Shown here: one piece after another, positions 9,256 to 17,296 of the stretch
Position numbering within the stretch: the stretch's first letter is position 1
Layout: each line of letters opens with the position of its first letter
NCBI RefSeq assembly: GCF_000716595.1
Contig: NZ_JNXC01000022.1
Location: 124,001 to 188,000, forward strand
DNA length: 64,000 bases
Source of the DNA: Saccharothrix sp. NRRL B-16314
Lineage (GTDB): Bacteria > Actinomycetota > Actinomycetes > Mycobacteriales > Pseudonocardiaceae
Direction of reading: 5' to 3'
Position numbers and translations under genes: made by a program
The notes under the pieces: model-generated
Database searches by the model: none
What the model saw: the letters and a program-made list of their open reading frames with translations, nothing else
Told to the model about the DNA's origin: nothing

Positions 9256-10439
9256 AGGGGCCGTTGGGGGTGCCCGCGTTCCGCCGGTTGTGGATCGCCG
9301 GGTTCGTCTCCGAGATCGGCGACTGGGTGCTTTTGGTCGCGTTGCCGGTGTACGTGTACCAGCTCACGGGCTCGACGGCGGCGACCGCGACGACGTTCGT
9401 GGTGGCGTTGCTGCCGAGCCTGGTCCTGTCGCCGCTGGCCGGGGTGCTGGCCGACCGGTGGGACCGGCGGAAGCTGATGCTGCTGGTCAGCCTCGCCCAA
9501 GCCGTCACCCTGCTGCCGCTGCTCACCGGCGACCTGGTGCTGGTCAACGTGGTGACGGCGGTGCAGGCCGGGCTGGCCGCGCTGTTCGAACCCGCGAAGA
9601 ACGCGCTGCTGCCGACGCTCGTGCCGCGTGAACAGGTGCCCGCGGCGAACGGGCTGGTGGCGTTGAACAGCAACCTGGCCCGGCTGGTCGGCGCGTCGCT
9701 GGGCGGTCTGGTCCTCGGGTACACCGGGCTGCCCGGCGTGGTGCTGGCCGACGTGGTGTCGTTCCTGCTCGCGGCACTGCTGTTGGCATCGGGGACGGCG
9801 GACCCCGCTCGTGAGGCCGGGAAACCCGCGTGGCGGGCGTGGCTGGACGGGCTGCGCGAGATCCGGGGACCGTTGCGGCCGATGGTCGCCGTGGTCGGGC
9901 TGATGGCGGTGAGCCAAGGGCTGTTCGTCGTGCTGTTCGTGGTGTTCGTGACCTCACGGCTCGGCGGCGGCGCGGCCGAGGTCGGGTTGCTGCGCGGCGT
10001 CCAGGCGGTGGGAGGGCTGCTCGGCGGTCTGCTGGTGGGCGTGGTGGCCCGAAGACTGCCGCCCGGCAGGCTCCTGGGGGTGGCGCTGCTCGGCTTCGGT
10101 GTGGTCGCGGCGGTCGGCTGGAACGCCCCGCACCTGACCACGGCGCCGGCCTTCTACCTGGCAGTTTTCGCGGTGGTCGGCGTGCCGGGGGTGCTCGCGG
10201 GCGCGGGGATGATGTCGGCGCTCCAACTGCACACGGTCGACGAGGTGCGCGGTCGGGTGCTGGCCACGTTCGGCAGCCTCTACGACGGCGGCCAGGCGCT
10301 CGGCATGGTGCTGGCCGGTGTGCTGACGCCCATGCTCGGGCTGTCCGCGCTGCTCAACGTGCAGGCCGGTCTCTACGTCATGGCCGGGGCGCTGGCGCTG
10401 GCCCGTCTTGGCGCCCGGCGTCCGCGCGTCGCGGCTTGA
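9252..10439 (+). CDS. MFS transporter, second gene of ArsR operon
   Basis: 395 residues with about 12 predicted membrane helices. The opening LGVPAFRRLWIAGFVSEIGDWVLLVALPVYVYQLTGS and the loop GVLADRWDRRKLML mark the MFS_3/enterobactin-exporter-like branch of drug exporters. GTG at 9252 overlaps the ArsR stop. Its product is likely an efflux pump induced when the ArsR regulator releases its operator. The 3' end runs 62 bp past the end of the convergent MFS gene at 10378, so the two coding regions overlap tail to tail. Confidence 0.9.
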   Translation: MKGPLGVPAFRRLWIAGFVSEIGDWVLLVALPVYVYQLTGSTAATATTFVVALLPSLVLSPLAGVLADRWDRRKLMLLVSLAQAVTLLPLLTGDLVLVNVVTAVQAGLAALFEPAKNALLPTLVPREQVPAANGLVALNSNLARLVGASLGGLVLGYTGLPGVVLADVVSFLLAALLLASGTADPAREAGKPAWRAWLDGLREIRGPLRPMVAVVGLMAVSQGLFVVLFVVFVTSRLGGGAAEVGLLRGVQAVGGLLGGLLVGVVARRLPPGRLLGVALLGFGVVAAVGWNAPHLTTAPAFYLAVFAVVGVPGVLAGAGMMSALQLHTVDEVRGRVLATFGSLYDGGQALGMVLAGVLTPMLGLSALLNVQAGLYVMAGALALARLGARRPRVAA

Positions 10440-11568
10440 ACCCGAGCAGCAGCGCGGGCGGCACGGCCAGCACCAGGCCCGCGGGCACGAGGAACGCGCT
10501 CATCGGGTCCAGGTGGTAGAGCGGCACGAACGCGATCGGCGACGCCGCGCCGCCGAGGAACCGCAGCGACTGTACCACCGACACCGCCCCGCTCCGGTTC
10601 TCGCCGCCGTCGGACAGCACCAGCGCGTTCAGGCTCACGATCACCGCCTGGCTGAACGCGCCCGCCACCGCCCACAGCGCACCGACCGCCACCACCGACG
10701 GCAACACCCCGACACCCGCCAACAGCACCGCGCCGCCCGCCGCACCGAACAACGCCCAGCGCCGCGCGCCGAACCGGTCGATCGACCACCCCGTCAACCG
10801 CGCGCAGAAGATCCCGACCAGGCCGAACCCGGTCAGCACCAGCCCGCGCTGCCCGGCGCCCAACCCGAACGAGTCACCCAGCCGGAGCGCCACGAGGAAC
10901 GACACACCGCCCAGGCACCCCCAGCCCACGAATCCGACTACGGCGACCCGCAGCGTCCGGAGCTGCCAGGCGCTGCGCAACCGTGGCCGTTCACCGCCGC
11001 GCGGCGGGTCGGCGGGCAACCCGGCCAACGCCAGCGCACCGGCCACCACCGCCGCGCCGACGAACGCCCACCGCCACGACGCCTCCGCCGCCAACCCGCT
11101 CAGCAGCGGCGCCGACGTCTGCCCGGCGGCCTGCATGGACGCGAACACGCCCAGCGCCCGCCCCAACCGGGCCTGCGGCGTCACCGCGGCGATCGCCGCC
11201 AGCAGCAGGGGAGTGGTGAACGCGTTCGCCGCACCCTGCAGAGCCCGCCCGCCCATCAGGACGGGAAACGACCAAGCGACCGCGCACAACACCGAGGCGA
11301 CCACGTAGACGGCGTAGGCGATCCGAATGGTCCGCCGCGCGCCCCACCGTTCGCCGAGCGTGCCGGACACCAGCATGAGCAGGGCGAACGGCACCATGTA
11401 CCCGGTCAACGTGGCGGCGGCCGAGCCGGCGGAGATGCCGAAGCCGGCACCCACCTCGGGCAGCACCGACGACGTCATCGCGCCGCCGAACGGCCCCAGG
11501 AACCCACCCGCGTAGAGCGCCGCGAGTCGGACCCGGGAGCGGGACGTGTCCACAGGAGCCGCTTTCAC
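10378..11568 (-). CDS. MFS transporter (drug/sugar efflux type)
   Basis: About 396 residues, 12 hydrophobic segments. The MFS loop LGERWGARRTIRIAYAVYVV after helix 2 and the repeat-like SIDRFGARRWALFG after helix 8 place it in the MFS_1 efflux group. The C-terminus RRADAGRQDGPAPAPRP is polar. Start: two adjacent GTG codons at 11571 and 11568; GGAAGGGG is about 15 bases upstream, so the choice is uncertain by one codon. The gene stands alone with no regulator next to it; its 3' end overlaps the convergent MFS gene. The substrate is unknown. Confidence 0.88.
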   Translation of the reverse strand: MKAAPVDTSRSRVRLAALYAGGFLGPFGGAMTSSVLPEVGAGFGISAGSAAATLTGYMVPFALLMLVSGTLGERWGARRTIRIAYAVYVVASVLCAVAWSFPVLMGGRALQGAANAFTTPLLLAAIAAVTPQARLGRALGVFASMQAAGQTSAPLLSGLAAEASWRWAFVGAAVVAGALALAGLPADPPRGGERPRLRSAWQLRTLRVAVVGFVGWGCLGGVSFLVALRLGDSFGLGAGQRGLVLTGFGLVGIFCARLTGWSIDRFGARRWALFGAAGGAVLLAGVGVLPSVVAVGALWAVAGAFSQAVIVSLNALVLSDGGENRSGAVSVVQSLRFLGGAASPIAFVPLYHLDPMSAFLVPAGLVLAVPPALLLGFKPRRADAGRQDGPAPAPRP

Positions 11569-11647
11569 CACCGGAATTGTCGGCCCCTTCCGGCAGGGTT
11601 GAAGCAGGGGCCCTGCCGGGGACGACGTGCCGGCCGGTCGGGCCTGG

Positions 11648-12544
11648 TCACATGCCGGTCGGCCCGCGCCCCGGTCCGCGCCCGCGCCGCCGCAGGTACC
11701 GCTCGAACTCGGCCGCGATGGCGTCACCACTGGCCTCGGTGATCTGGATCTCCGCGTCCCCGCGCTCCTCCAGCGCCCGCACGTAGTTCCGCACGTCCTC
11801 GTCCTCGTCGGCCATCTCGCTGACCGTGCGCTCCCACTCCTCCGCCTGCTCCGGCAGCGCACCCAGCGGCACCTCGACGTCCAGCACCTCTTCCACCCGG
11901 TGCAGCAGCGCCAGCGTCGCCTTCGGCGACGGGGGCTGGGACACGTAGTGCGGCACGGCGGCCCAGAACGAGATCGCGGGCACCCCCGCCTGCACGCACA
12001 GGTCCTGGAAGACACCCACGATCCCGGTGGGCCCCTCGTACCGGGACCGCTCCAGCCCGAACTTCGCCGCCGCCGCCGCGTCGTACGCCGTCCCCGTCAC
12101 CGGCACCGGCCTGGTGTGGGGGGTGTCCATCAGCAGCGCACCCAGCGTGACCACCGTGGTCACGCCCAGGTCCTCGATGTGGCCCAGCAGCTCGGCGGCG
12201 AACTTCCGCCACCGCATGTTCGGCTCGATCCCGTGCACCAGCACCACGTCGGTGGACGACCCGGGCGGGCGGCACACCGACAGCCTGGTGGTCGGGAATT
12301 CAACCCGTCGGGTGATGCCGTCCACCAGTCGAACTGTGGGACGAGTCACCTGGAAGTCGTAGTAGTCGTCCGGATCGATCTCCGCCAGGGGCGTCGCGTC
12401 CCACGTGAGTTGCAGGTGCTCGATCGCCGTGCTGGCGGCGTCGCCAGCATCGTTCCACCCCTCGAACGCCGCCACCATGATCGGATTGGTGAGCGGTTCG
12501 CTGGGGTCGAAGGGGGTCTGGGCGGCCTCGTCCGGATCGGTCAC
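11648..12544 (-). CDS. PAC2 family protein (proteasome-assembly-chaperone-like fold)
   Basis: 298 residues. The PAC2 fold is recognisable from VAAFEGWNDAGDAASTA near the N-terminus, VVLVHGIEPNMRWRKFA in the middle and SFWAAVPHYVSQPPSPKATLALL. In M. tuberculosis the homologue Rv2125 sits in the same neighbourhood as mshC and hisE. The family is named after a eukaryotic 20S assembly chaperone, but a role in bacterial proteasome assembly is not established. The C-terminus is Arg/Gly-rich (RRRGRGPGRGPTGM). GTG at 12544 has TAGTCT exactly 6 bases upstream on this strand and no Shine-Dalgarno, so a leaderless transcript is expected. Confidence 0.88.
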   Translation of the reverse strand: MTDPDEAAQTPFDPSEPLTNPIMVAAFEGWNDAGDAASTAIEHLQLTWDATPLAEIDPDDYYDFQVTRPTVRLVDGITRRVEFPTTRLSVCRPPGSSTDVVLVHGIEPNMRWRKFAAELLGHIEDLGVTTVVTLGALLMDTPHTRPVPVTGTAYDAAAAAKFGLERSRYEGPTGIVGVFQDLCVQAGVPAISFWAAVPHYVSQPPSPKATLALLHRVEEVLDVEVPLGALPEQAEEWERTVSEMADEDEDVRNYVRALEERGDAEIQITEASGDAIAAEFERYLRRRGRGPGRGPTGM

Positions 12545-12550
12545 GGCGTC

Positions 12551-12588
12551 AGACTACGACCACTGCCGCAGACCCGACGCCGTAGGCT
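12551..12588. promoter_or_regulatory. back-to-back leaderless promoters for PAC2 and HAD genes
   Basis: On the minus strand TAGTCT (12551-12556) precedes the PAC2 GTG by 6 bases. On the plus strand TAGGCT (12583-12588) precedes an ATG at 12595 by 6 bases. Both fit the TANNNT -10 of actinobacterial leaderless promoters; clear -35 boxes are not visible. Transcription start sites are inferred. Confidence 0.5.
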
Positions 12589-12594
12589 TGGCGC

Positions 12595-12783
12595 ATGTCG
12601 GATCGTGTCACGCCCCCTTTTCCGGGCGCGCCGGCCGACCCTCGACGTGACCAGGCCCGATGTCGTGCCCCACGTGCACCGCACGATCGCCGGCAGTCGG
12701 CGCGCACGCCGTGGAGATCACCACGTTCGGGGCCGATCCGCCCAATCGTTCAACGCGTGATCACTGGGGGAAGGTGCGCATGA
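12595..12783 (+). CDS. possible leader ORF coupled to HAD gene
   Basis: A 62-codon frame that begins at an ATG 6 bases after TAGGCT, the arrangement seen before leaderless genes in this window, and ends with a stop that overlaps the HAD start as ATGA. That coupling geometry is the argument for translation. Against it, the product is Arg/Pro-rich with no hydrophobic core or recognisable domain, which is what random high-GC sequence gives. If it is not translated, the same RNA would simply be a 185-base leader of the HAD gene. Confidence 0.25.
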   Translation: MSDRVTPPFPGAPADPRRDQARCRAPRAPHDRRQSARTPWRSPRSGPIRPIVQRVITGGRCA

Positions 12784-13442
12784 CGGTCGACGCCGTGCTG
12801 TGGGACATGGACGGCACGCTGCTGGACTCGGAGAAGCTGTGGGACATCCCGCTCTACGAGTTCGCCGAGAAACTGGGCGGCACGCTGTCGCTGGAGACGC
12901 GGCACGCGATGGTCGGGTCGAACGTGGCCACGACCATGGCGTTGCTGTTCACCGAGGTCGGCATCACTCCGGGTGACGGCGACATCGAGGACGGCGCGGC
13001 GTGGATCCAGCGGCGCACCGAAGAGGTGTTCCGCGCCGGACTGCCGTGGCGGCCGGGCGCGCGCGAGGCGTTGCGAGCGGTGCGGGACGCCGGGGTGCCG
13101 ATGGCGCTGGTGACGTCGACCGAACGGCAGTTGACCGAGGTCGCGCTGGACACGATCGGGCGAGACCTGTTCGACGTCACGGTGTGCGGTGACGAGGTCG
13201 ACGGCCTGAACAAGCCGCTGCCCGAGCCGTACCTGAAGGCGGCCCGCCTGCTCGGCGTCGACCCGACCCGCTGCGTGGCGGTCGAGGACTCGCCGACCGG
13301 CACCACCGCCGCCGTCGCCGCGGGCTGCACGGTCCTGGTCGTCCCCTGCGACCTCCCGGTCCCCGAAGGCGAACGCCGCGTCTTCCGCGACTCGCTGGTG
13401 GGCGTGGACCACCGGACCCTCGCCGCGCTCCTGGCCCGCTGA
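12780..13442 (+). CDS. HAD-superfamily phosphatase (beta-phosphoglucomutase-like)
   Basis: 220 residues. The four HAD motifs are present: DMDGTLLDS (motif I, nucleophile Asp), LVTSTE (motif II), KPLPEPYL (motif III Lys) and VEDSPTGTTAAVAAG (motif IV). The cap inserted after motif I is the helical C1 type of the PGM/phosphoglycolate-phosphatase branch. It should hydrolyse a small phosphorylated metabolite in the cytoplasm; the substrate is not predictable. ATG at 12780 has GGGGGAAGG about 5 bases upstream. Divergent from PAC2, with a 235-bp gap that holds only a weak leader ORF. Confidence 0.9.
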   Translation: MTVDAVLWDMDGTLLDSEKLWDIPLYEFAEKLGGTLSLETRHAMVGSNVATTMALLFTEVGITPGDGDIEDGAAWIQRRTEEVFRAGLPWRPGAREALRAVRDAGVPMALVTSTERQLTEVALDTIGRDLFDVTVCGDEVDGLNKPLPEPYLKAARLLGVDPTRCVAVEDSPTGTTAAVAAGCTVLVVPCDLPVPEGERRVFRDSLVGVDHRTLAALLAR

Positions 13443-13460
13443 CCGCGCGAGTCGCCCACT

Positions 13461-13528
13461 CCGGTACCCCGAACTCCGCGCTCGCGTCCGGCGAGGCGTC
13501 CACGAACGTGGAGTTCCGGGTGTCCGGG
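13461..13528. repeat. imperfect inverted repeat after HAD gene
   Basis: The left arm around 13465-13477 (TACCCCGAACTCC) is mirrored with two mismatches by GGAGTTCCGGGTG at 13510-13522, separated by about 32 GC-rich bases. It lies between convergent HAD and cbtA genes. It could be a terminator or a copy of a dispersed palindromic element; a second copy in the window was not found. Confidence 0.4.
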
Positions 13529-13543
13529 GTGGACGAATCGCGG

Positions 13544-14290
13544 TCAGGCGGCGGGTGACACCGCCCGGGCGCGGCGCGCGGCCGGGTCCACCAGCAGGCC
13601 GAACACCACGCCGAGACCGAGCCACAGCGTGGCGGTCTCGGCCAGCGAGGCCAACCGGAAGTCCCACAGCACCTCGCCCGGCACGTCCGCCGGAACGGCG
13701 TCCGGGGTGGCCGGGAACGCCACCAGCAGCACGACCACCGCCACCACCACGGCCAACGCCACGGCGGTGCCCCGGACGGGCCGGTTCAGGTGACCGAGCC
13801 GGGACGCCAGGTAGCTCGCACCGAACGCGACCAGCAGCCCGGCCGCGATCAACCCCAGGTAGAGCACCGTCCGGTACTCCACCGTGTTCGGGTCGCCCAC
13901 CGCCGGCGGGTTCGCCGGGTACTTCACCGCGGGCAGCAACGCCGCCGCGCCGAACACCGCCGCCGACAACGTCACCGCCCGCACGAACGGCGCCTGGGAC
14001 GCGAACCAGCGCCGCGACCCCGCGTACGCGGTGGCGAACAACGCGCCGACGGCGACACCCACCAAAACTGCGGCGAGCACACCGCCGACCACCTGCGTGC
14101 CACGGCTGAACAGCTCGCCGTGCCCGTGACCACCCGGCTCCACCGGCCGTGCCTGCTCGACGGCCAGCGCCGCCCGGATCGGCGGTCCGACCACCAGCAC
14201 GCCGACCAGGCCCGCGAGCAGCCCGGACACCGCGCCCGCGCCGACACCGCGGAGCAGCAGACCCTTGTAGGTGGGCACGTTCGCCCGCAT
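13544..14290 (-). CDS. cbtA: CbtA-family cobalt transporter subunit
   Basis: 248 residues with five to six membrane helices; the first follows the opening MRANVPTYKGLLLRGVGAGAVSGLLAG. A His-containing loop (GGHGHGELFSRG) could meet metal. CbtA with CbtB is a predicted cobalt uptake system controlled by vitamin B12 in many bacteria. The long upstream extension of this frame overlaps cbtB and is not used; ATG at 14290 lies 12 bases after the cbtB stop. The pair is transcribed from the cobalamin riboswitch at 14540-14715, so expression should fall when B12 is plentiful. Confidence 0.88.
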   Translation of the reverse strand: MRANVPTYKGLLLRGVGAGAVSGLLAGLVGVLVVGPPIRAALAVEQARPVEPGGHGHGELFSRGTQVVGGVLAAVLVGVAVGALFATAYAGSRRWFASQAPFVRAVTLSAAVFGAAALLPAVKYPANPPAVGDPNTVEYRTVLYLGLIAAGLLVAFGASYLASRLGHLNRPVRGTAVALAVVVAVVVLLVAFPATPDAVPADVPGEVLWDFRLASLAETATLWLGLGVVFGLLVDPAARRARAVSPAA

Positions 14291-14301
14291 GTCGGCGAGC
14301 C

Positions 14302-14505
14302 CTAGTGGCACGGGACGCCGAGTGCGTGGCGCCCGTCGTGGAAGAACTCGTGCACGGTCTCGGCGGCGTGGCCGAGCGCGACGCCGTTCTCCTGGAGGAC
14401 CAGCCACGTCATGGTCAACGCGACCAGAGCGATGGCATAGGCCCATTTGGGGATCGGACTGGCTTGATCGTCGGAAACTGCGGGAACCTGCGCGGGGCTC
14501 GTCAT
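14302..14505 (-). CDS. cbtB: CbtB-family cobalt transporter subunit
   Basis: A 67-residue protein with a single membrane helix (about 17-38) and the diagnostic C-terminal metal motif: HEFFHDGRHALGVPCH has four His and one Cys in the last 16 residues. CbtB proteins bind cobalt through this tail and partner CbtA. ATG at 14505 has GGAGG 7 bases upstream. It is first in the operon under the B12 riboswitch. Confidence 0.93.
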   Translation of the reverse strand: MTSPAQVPAVSDDQASPIPKWAYAIALVALTMTWLVLQENGVALGHAAETVHEFFHDGRHALGVPCH

Positions 14506-14539
14506 GACGGCCTCCTCCATACCTCGTGGAAGGTCAACA

Positions 14540-14715
14540 ACACTTCGCGCCGCAGCCGGTCTCCTGACTCCCGGATCGACACCGTCCCCGCGTCTTCCCA
14601 GCCGCTCCACGCGACCAGTGACGTTCTCGGCGGGTTGGTTCCCCGGTCACAGTGGCGAGGACCGCGCCGGATTCACACCGGCTTCCCGTCCACTGCGGCG
14701 CCCGAACCGTAGATG
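14540..14715 (-). ncRNA. cobalamin (adenosylcobalamin) riboswitch
   Basis: Read on the minus strand, the segment holds the conserved elements in order: GGAAGCCGGTGTGAATCCGG near 14668-14687, CGGTCC..CGCCACTGTGACCG around 14645-14667, a variable P6-type stem in the middle, and the B12 box GTCAGGAGACCGGCTGCGG at about 14551-14569. It ends about 35 bases before the cbtB start and so can mask that ribosome site when the cofactor is bound. Edges are approximate. Confidence 0.93.
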
Positions 14716-14783
14716 TGGATCGTGGCCGGGCACAACCGGCCAGACGAGTTGTCGTACTCCTCACGCGTGCGGGTCAGCGCGGG

Positions 14784-15458
14784 TCAGCGGGGCGGCAGCG
14801 GGCAGTCGCCGCACGTCCCGCCGCCGTCGAGCCGGTAGTAGAGGCAGCAGCTGCGCCGGCGGAACACGACCTCGCCGGGGAACGGGATGAACTCGCCCGT
14901 GCCCTTCAAGGGCGGCTCGGCGAACAACTCCTCGCCGAGCTCGACGCAGTCCGCCGCGATGCCGCTGCGGCTGATCGTGCGCAGCGCGCCCGCCATGGAG
15001 GACGCCGCGTTGCCCCACAGCAGGCCGCGCGCCACCGACGTGATCCCGTGCACCGCTTCGACCACCGGCTCCATCGACTCGGCGATGCCGACGCCCGCGA
15101 CGGGGTCCTTGAGGCGGACTTGCAGGCCGTCCGGCCGGTACCGCCACCACAGGTTGGCGGGCCGGACGTCCGGCGCCACTCCGTCGACCGCGCGGGCCGC
15201 CACCACCGGACTGAGCAGCCGCGCCGTGTAGCTGAGGAAGAACAGCGACGCGGCGACCCGCCTCTCGGCCGTGCGGTACCGGGTGGCGATCCGGTCGAGC
15301 GCGTCGGGCAGGGCCGGGCCGTGCAGCAGGTCTTCGCCGTCGTGCCAGCCGTCGTCGGGCCGGACGCCGTCGGTGGGCCGACCGACGTCCAGGACGAAGA
15401 ACGGGCTCAGGCCGCGGATCTGCCGCAGGGTGGTGAGGACTCGGGCGAACTCGGACAC
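14784..15458 (-). CDS. FhuF-like (2Fe-2S) ferric-siderophore reductase
   Basis: 224 residues. The C-terminus carries the FhuF cluster motif Cys-Cys-x10-Cys-x2-Cys (RRSCCLYYRLDGGGTCGDCPL), which binds a 2Fe-2S centre. The body resembles the FhuF/siderophore-iron reductase family (RRVAASLFFLSYTARLL, ANLWWRY, LLWGNAASSMAGALR). The role would be reductive release of iron from imported siderophores in the cytoplasm. GTG at 15458; only 18 bp separate it from the divergent LysE gene. No siderophore uptake genes are visible nearby. The cobalt operon next door is another metal function but is not obviously linked. Confidence 0.87.
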   Translation of the reverse strand: MSEFARVLTTLRQIRGLSPFFVLDVGRPTDGVRPDDGWHDGEDLLHGPALPDALDRIATRYRTAERRVAASLFFLSYTARLLSPVVAARAVDGVAPDVRPANLWWRYRPDGLQVRLKDPVAGVGIAESMEPVVEAVHGITSVARGLLWGNAASSMAGALRTISRSGIAADCVELGEELFAEPPLKGTGEFIPFPGEVVFRRRSCCLYYRLDGGGTCGDCPLPPR

Positions 15459-15476
15459 GTGTCCTAGTCTGCCGCC

Positions 15477-16124
15477 GTGGACGCACTGGGGTTGGGACTG
15501 ACCCTCGGCTTGGCCGCCGGCATCAGCCCTGGCCCGCTGTTGGTGCTGGTGGTGACGTCGGCGTTGCGCTCAGGCCGGAGGGCCGGCGTGTTGACCGCCT
15601 GCGCGCCGTTGTTGTCGGACGCCGTCGTGGTCGCGGTGACGCTGCTCCTGCTGGACCGGTTGCCCGGACGGGCGCTGGGCGTGCTCGGGGTGGTGGGCGC
15701 GGTGTTCGTGGTGTGGAGCGGCGCGCAGACGGTCCGGGAGGCACGGTCAGCCGCCCTGCCCACCGATGCCACGCACCCAACCCTCGAAACCACCACCGAA
15801 ACCACCACCGAAACCGGTGCCCTGAAGCGGGCGGTGGTGGTCAACCTGCTCAGCCCGCACCCGTGGATCGCGTGGGCGACCGCGTTGGGGCCGCTGATCG
15901 TCACCACCTGGCGCGAGTCGGCCGGCGCGGGTGCGGCGCTGCTGATCGGGTTCTACGCGACCCTGGTCGGCGGCAAGATCGTGATCGCCCTGCTCGTCGC
16001 CCGCGGGCGCAGTCGGCTGCGCCACAACGGTTACCGACGTGCGCTGACCTGTGCCGGGGTACTGCTCGTCCTCGTCGGCATCACGATGGGCGTCGAGTTC
16101 GCGGGCCACCTGCGCACGGACTGA
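15477..16124 (+). CDS. LysE/RhtB-family amino-acid exporter
   Basis: 215 residues, about six membrane helices. The family signature GISPGPLLVLVVTSAL is at the N-terminus. A cytoplasmic loop holds a short repeat ETTTETTTETG encoded by 12-bp tandem units at about 15783-15814. The second half starts VVVNLLSPHPWIAWAT, the conserved NP-type region of LysE proteins. GTG at 15477 has TAGTCT at 15465-15470, 6 bases upstream, and no Shine-Dalgarno, so it is probably leaderless. The exported compound is unknown. Confidence 0.9.
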   Translation: MDALGLGLTLGLAAGISPGPLLVLVVTSALRSGRRAGVLTACAPLLSDAVVVAVTLLLLDRLPGRALGVLGVVGAVFVVWSGAQTVREARSAALPTDATHPTLETTTETTTETGALKRAVVVNLLSPHPWIAWATALGPLIVTTWRESAGAGAALLIGFYATLVGGKIVIALLVARGRSRLRHNGYRRALTCAGVLLVLVGITMGVEFAGHLRTD

Positions 16125-16314
16125 CCAGTGCTCCCACGTCGGTTCGGTCTGCTCGCCGGGTTCACCAAGGACGACGTTCTCCAACGCTCGCCGCGAAACT
16201 TGATTGACCGGCGCTGGACACTAAGCCTCGTGCGAAAGGGTCGGGGCGATCCGCATCCCGAACCGGAGCCGCCGGCGCCACGCCGGTGATCACCGTCGAC
16301 TCGGAGGAACCCTG

Positions 16315-17223
16315 GTGGAAGACGTCACCTTCACCAACGCCGAGGTGGTGTTGGCCGGTTCGTTGACCTTGCCCGACCGGGGTGCGCCGGTGCCGGGTGT
16401 GGTGATGGTCGGTGGGGCGGGGCCGTCGGATCGGGACAACGACACGTACTTCCCGGCGATCCGGCGGCACCTGGTGGACGCCGGGATCGCCGTGCTGTCC
16501 TACGACAAGCGCGGTGTCGGCGGGTCGTCCGGGGACTGGGTCGACGCGACGTTCGACGACCTGGCGTCCGACGCGGGCGCGGCGCTGGATTTCCTCCGTG
16601 CGCGGCCGGAGGTGCGGAGCGGGGCTGTCGGGCTGTTCGGGCACAGCGAGGGCGGCTGGGTCGTCCTGCGCGCCGCCACGTTGAGGGACGACGTTCCGTG
16701 GGTCGTCACGAACGGCGGCCCCGGCACGACACCTGCCGCGCAGGGCCGCCACGAGCTGGCAGTCTCCCTGGGGCGCGACGGCGTCACCGACGACGGGATC
16801 GGGGCCGCGCTGGCCGCCTACGACCGCGTTATCGAGGCCGGTCGACGCGACGCCGACTTCGCCGAGGCCGCCCGACTCGCCCACACGCCGCCCACCGCGT
16901 TCAGCGAGCGCGCGGCCCAGGTGGACGAGCGGTTCTGGGGGTTCCTCAAGCGCGGGCAGGACCACGACCCGTTCCCGGACGCGCTGCGCCTGCGCTGCCC
17001 GCACCTGGCGATCTTCGGTGCCGACGACGCCGTGGTCCCGGTCGCCGACAGCGTCCGGGTGTTCACCGCCGCCGCCCGCCACCCCGACCGCGACAACCGG
17101 GCGACGCTGACCGTCGAGGTGTTCCTGGGCGCCGACCACCGCGTCCGGATCGACGGCGGCACCCGCCTGGCACCCGGCTATCCCGACGCCCTGACCCGAT
17201 GGATCATCGGCCGGAGCGCCTGA
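16315..17223 (+). CDS. alpha/beta hydrolase (dienelactone-hydrolase/peptidase-like)
   Basis: 302 residues. Catalytic elements: nucleophile elbow GHSEGG (Ser at about 105), acid in FGADDAVVP and His in GADHRV near residue 282. The region GGAGPSDRDNDTYFPAI followed by YDKRGVGGSSG is typical of the YqiA/estA-like prolyl-oligopeptidase-related esterases. GTG at 16315 has GGAGG 7 bases upstream. The gene stands alone; the 190-bp gap before it holds no gene that I can support. Cytoplasmic, as no signal peptide is seen. The substrate is unknown. Confidence 0.88.
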   Translation: MEDVTFTNAEVVLAGSLTLPDRGAPVPGVVMVGGAGPSDRDNDTYFPAIRRHLVDAGIAVLSYDKRGVGGSSGDWVDATFDDLASDAGAALDFLRARPEVRSGAVGLFGHSEGGWVVLRAATLRDDVPWVVTNGGPGTTPAAQGRHELAVSLGRDGVTDDGIGAALAAYDRVIEAGRRDADFAEAARLAHTPPTAFSERAAQVDERFWGFLKRGQDHDPFPDALRLRCPHLAIFGADDAVVPVADSVRVFTAAARHPDRDNRATLTVEVFLGADHRVRIDGGTRLAPGYPDALTRWIIGRSA

Positions 17224-17296
17224 ACCCGTTCGTGTGCAACCGGCGCGAGGCCGCTTTGGTAACTGCTTCAGTCTGCTCACGGTCGGGCAAGCACCC

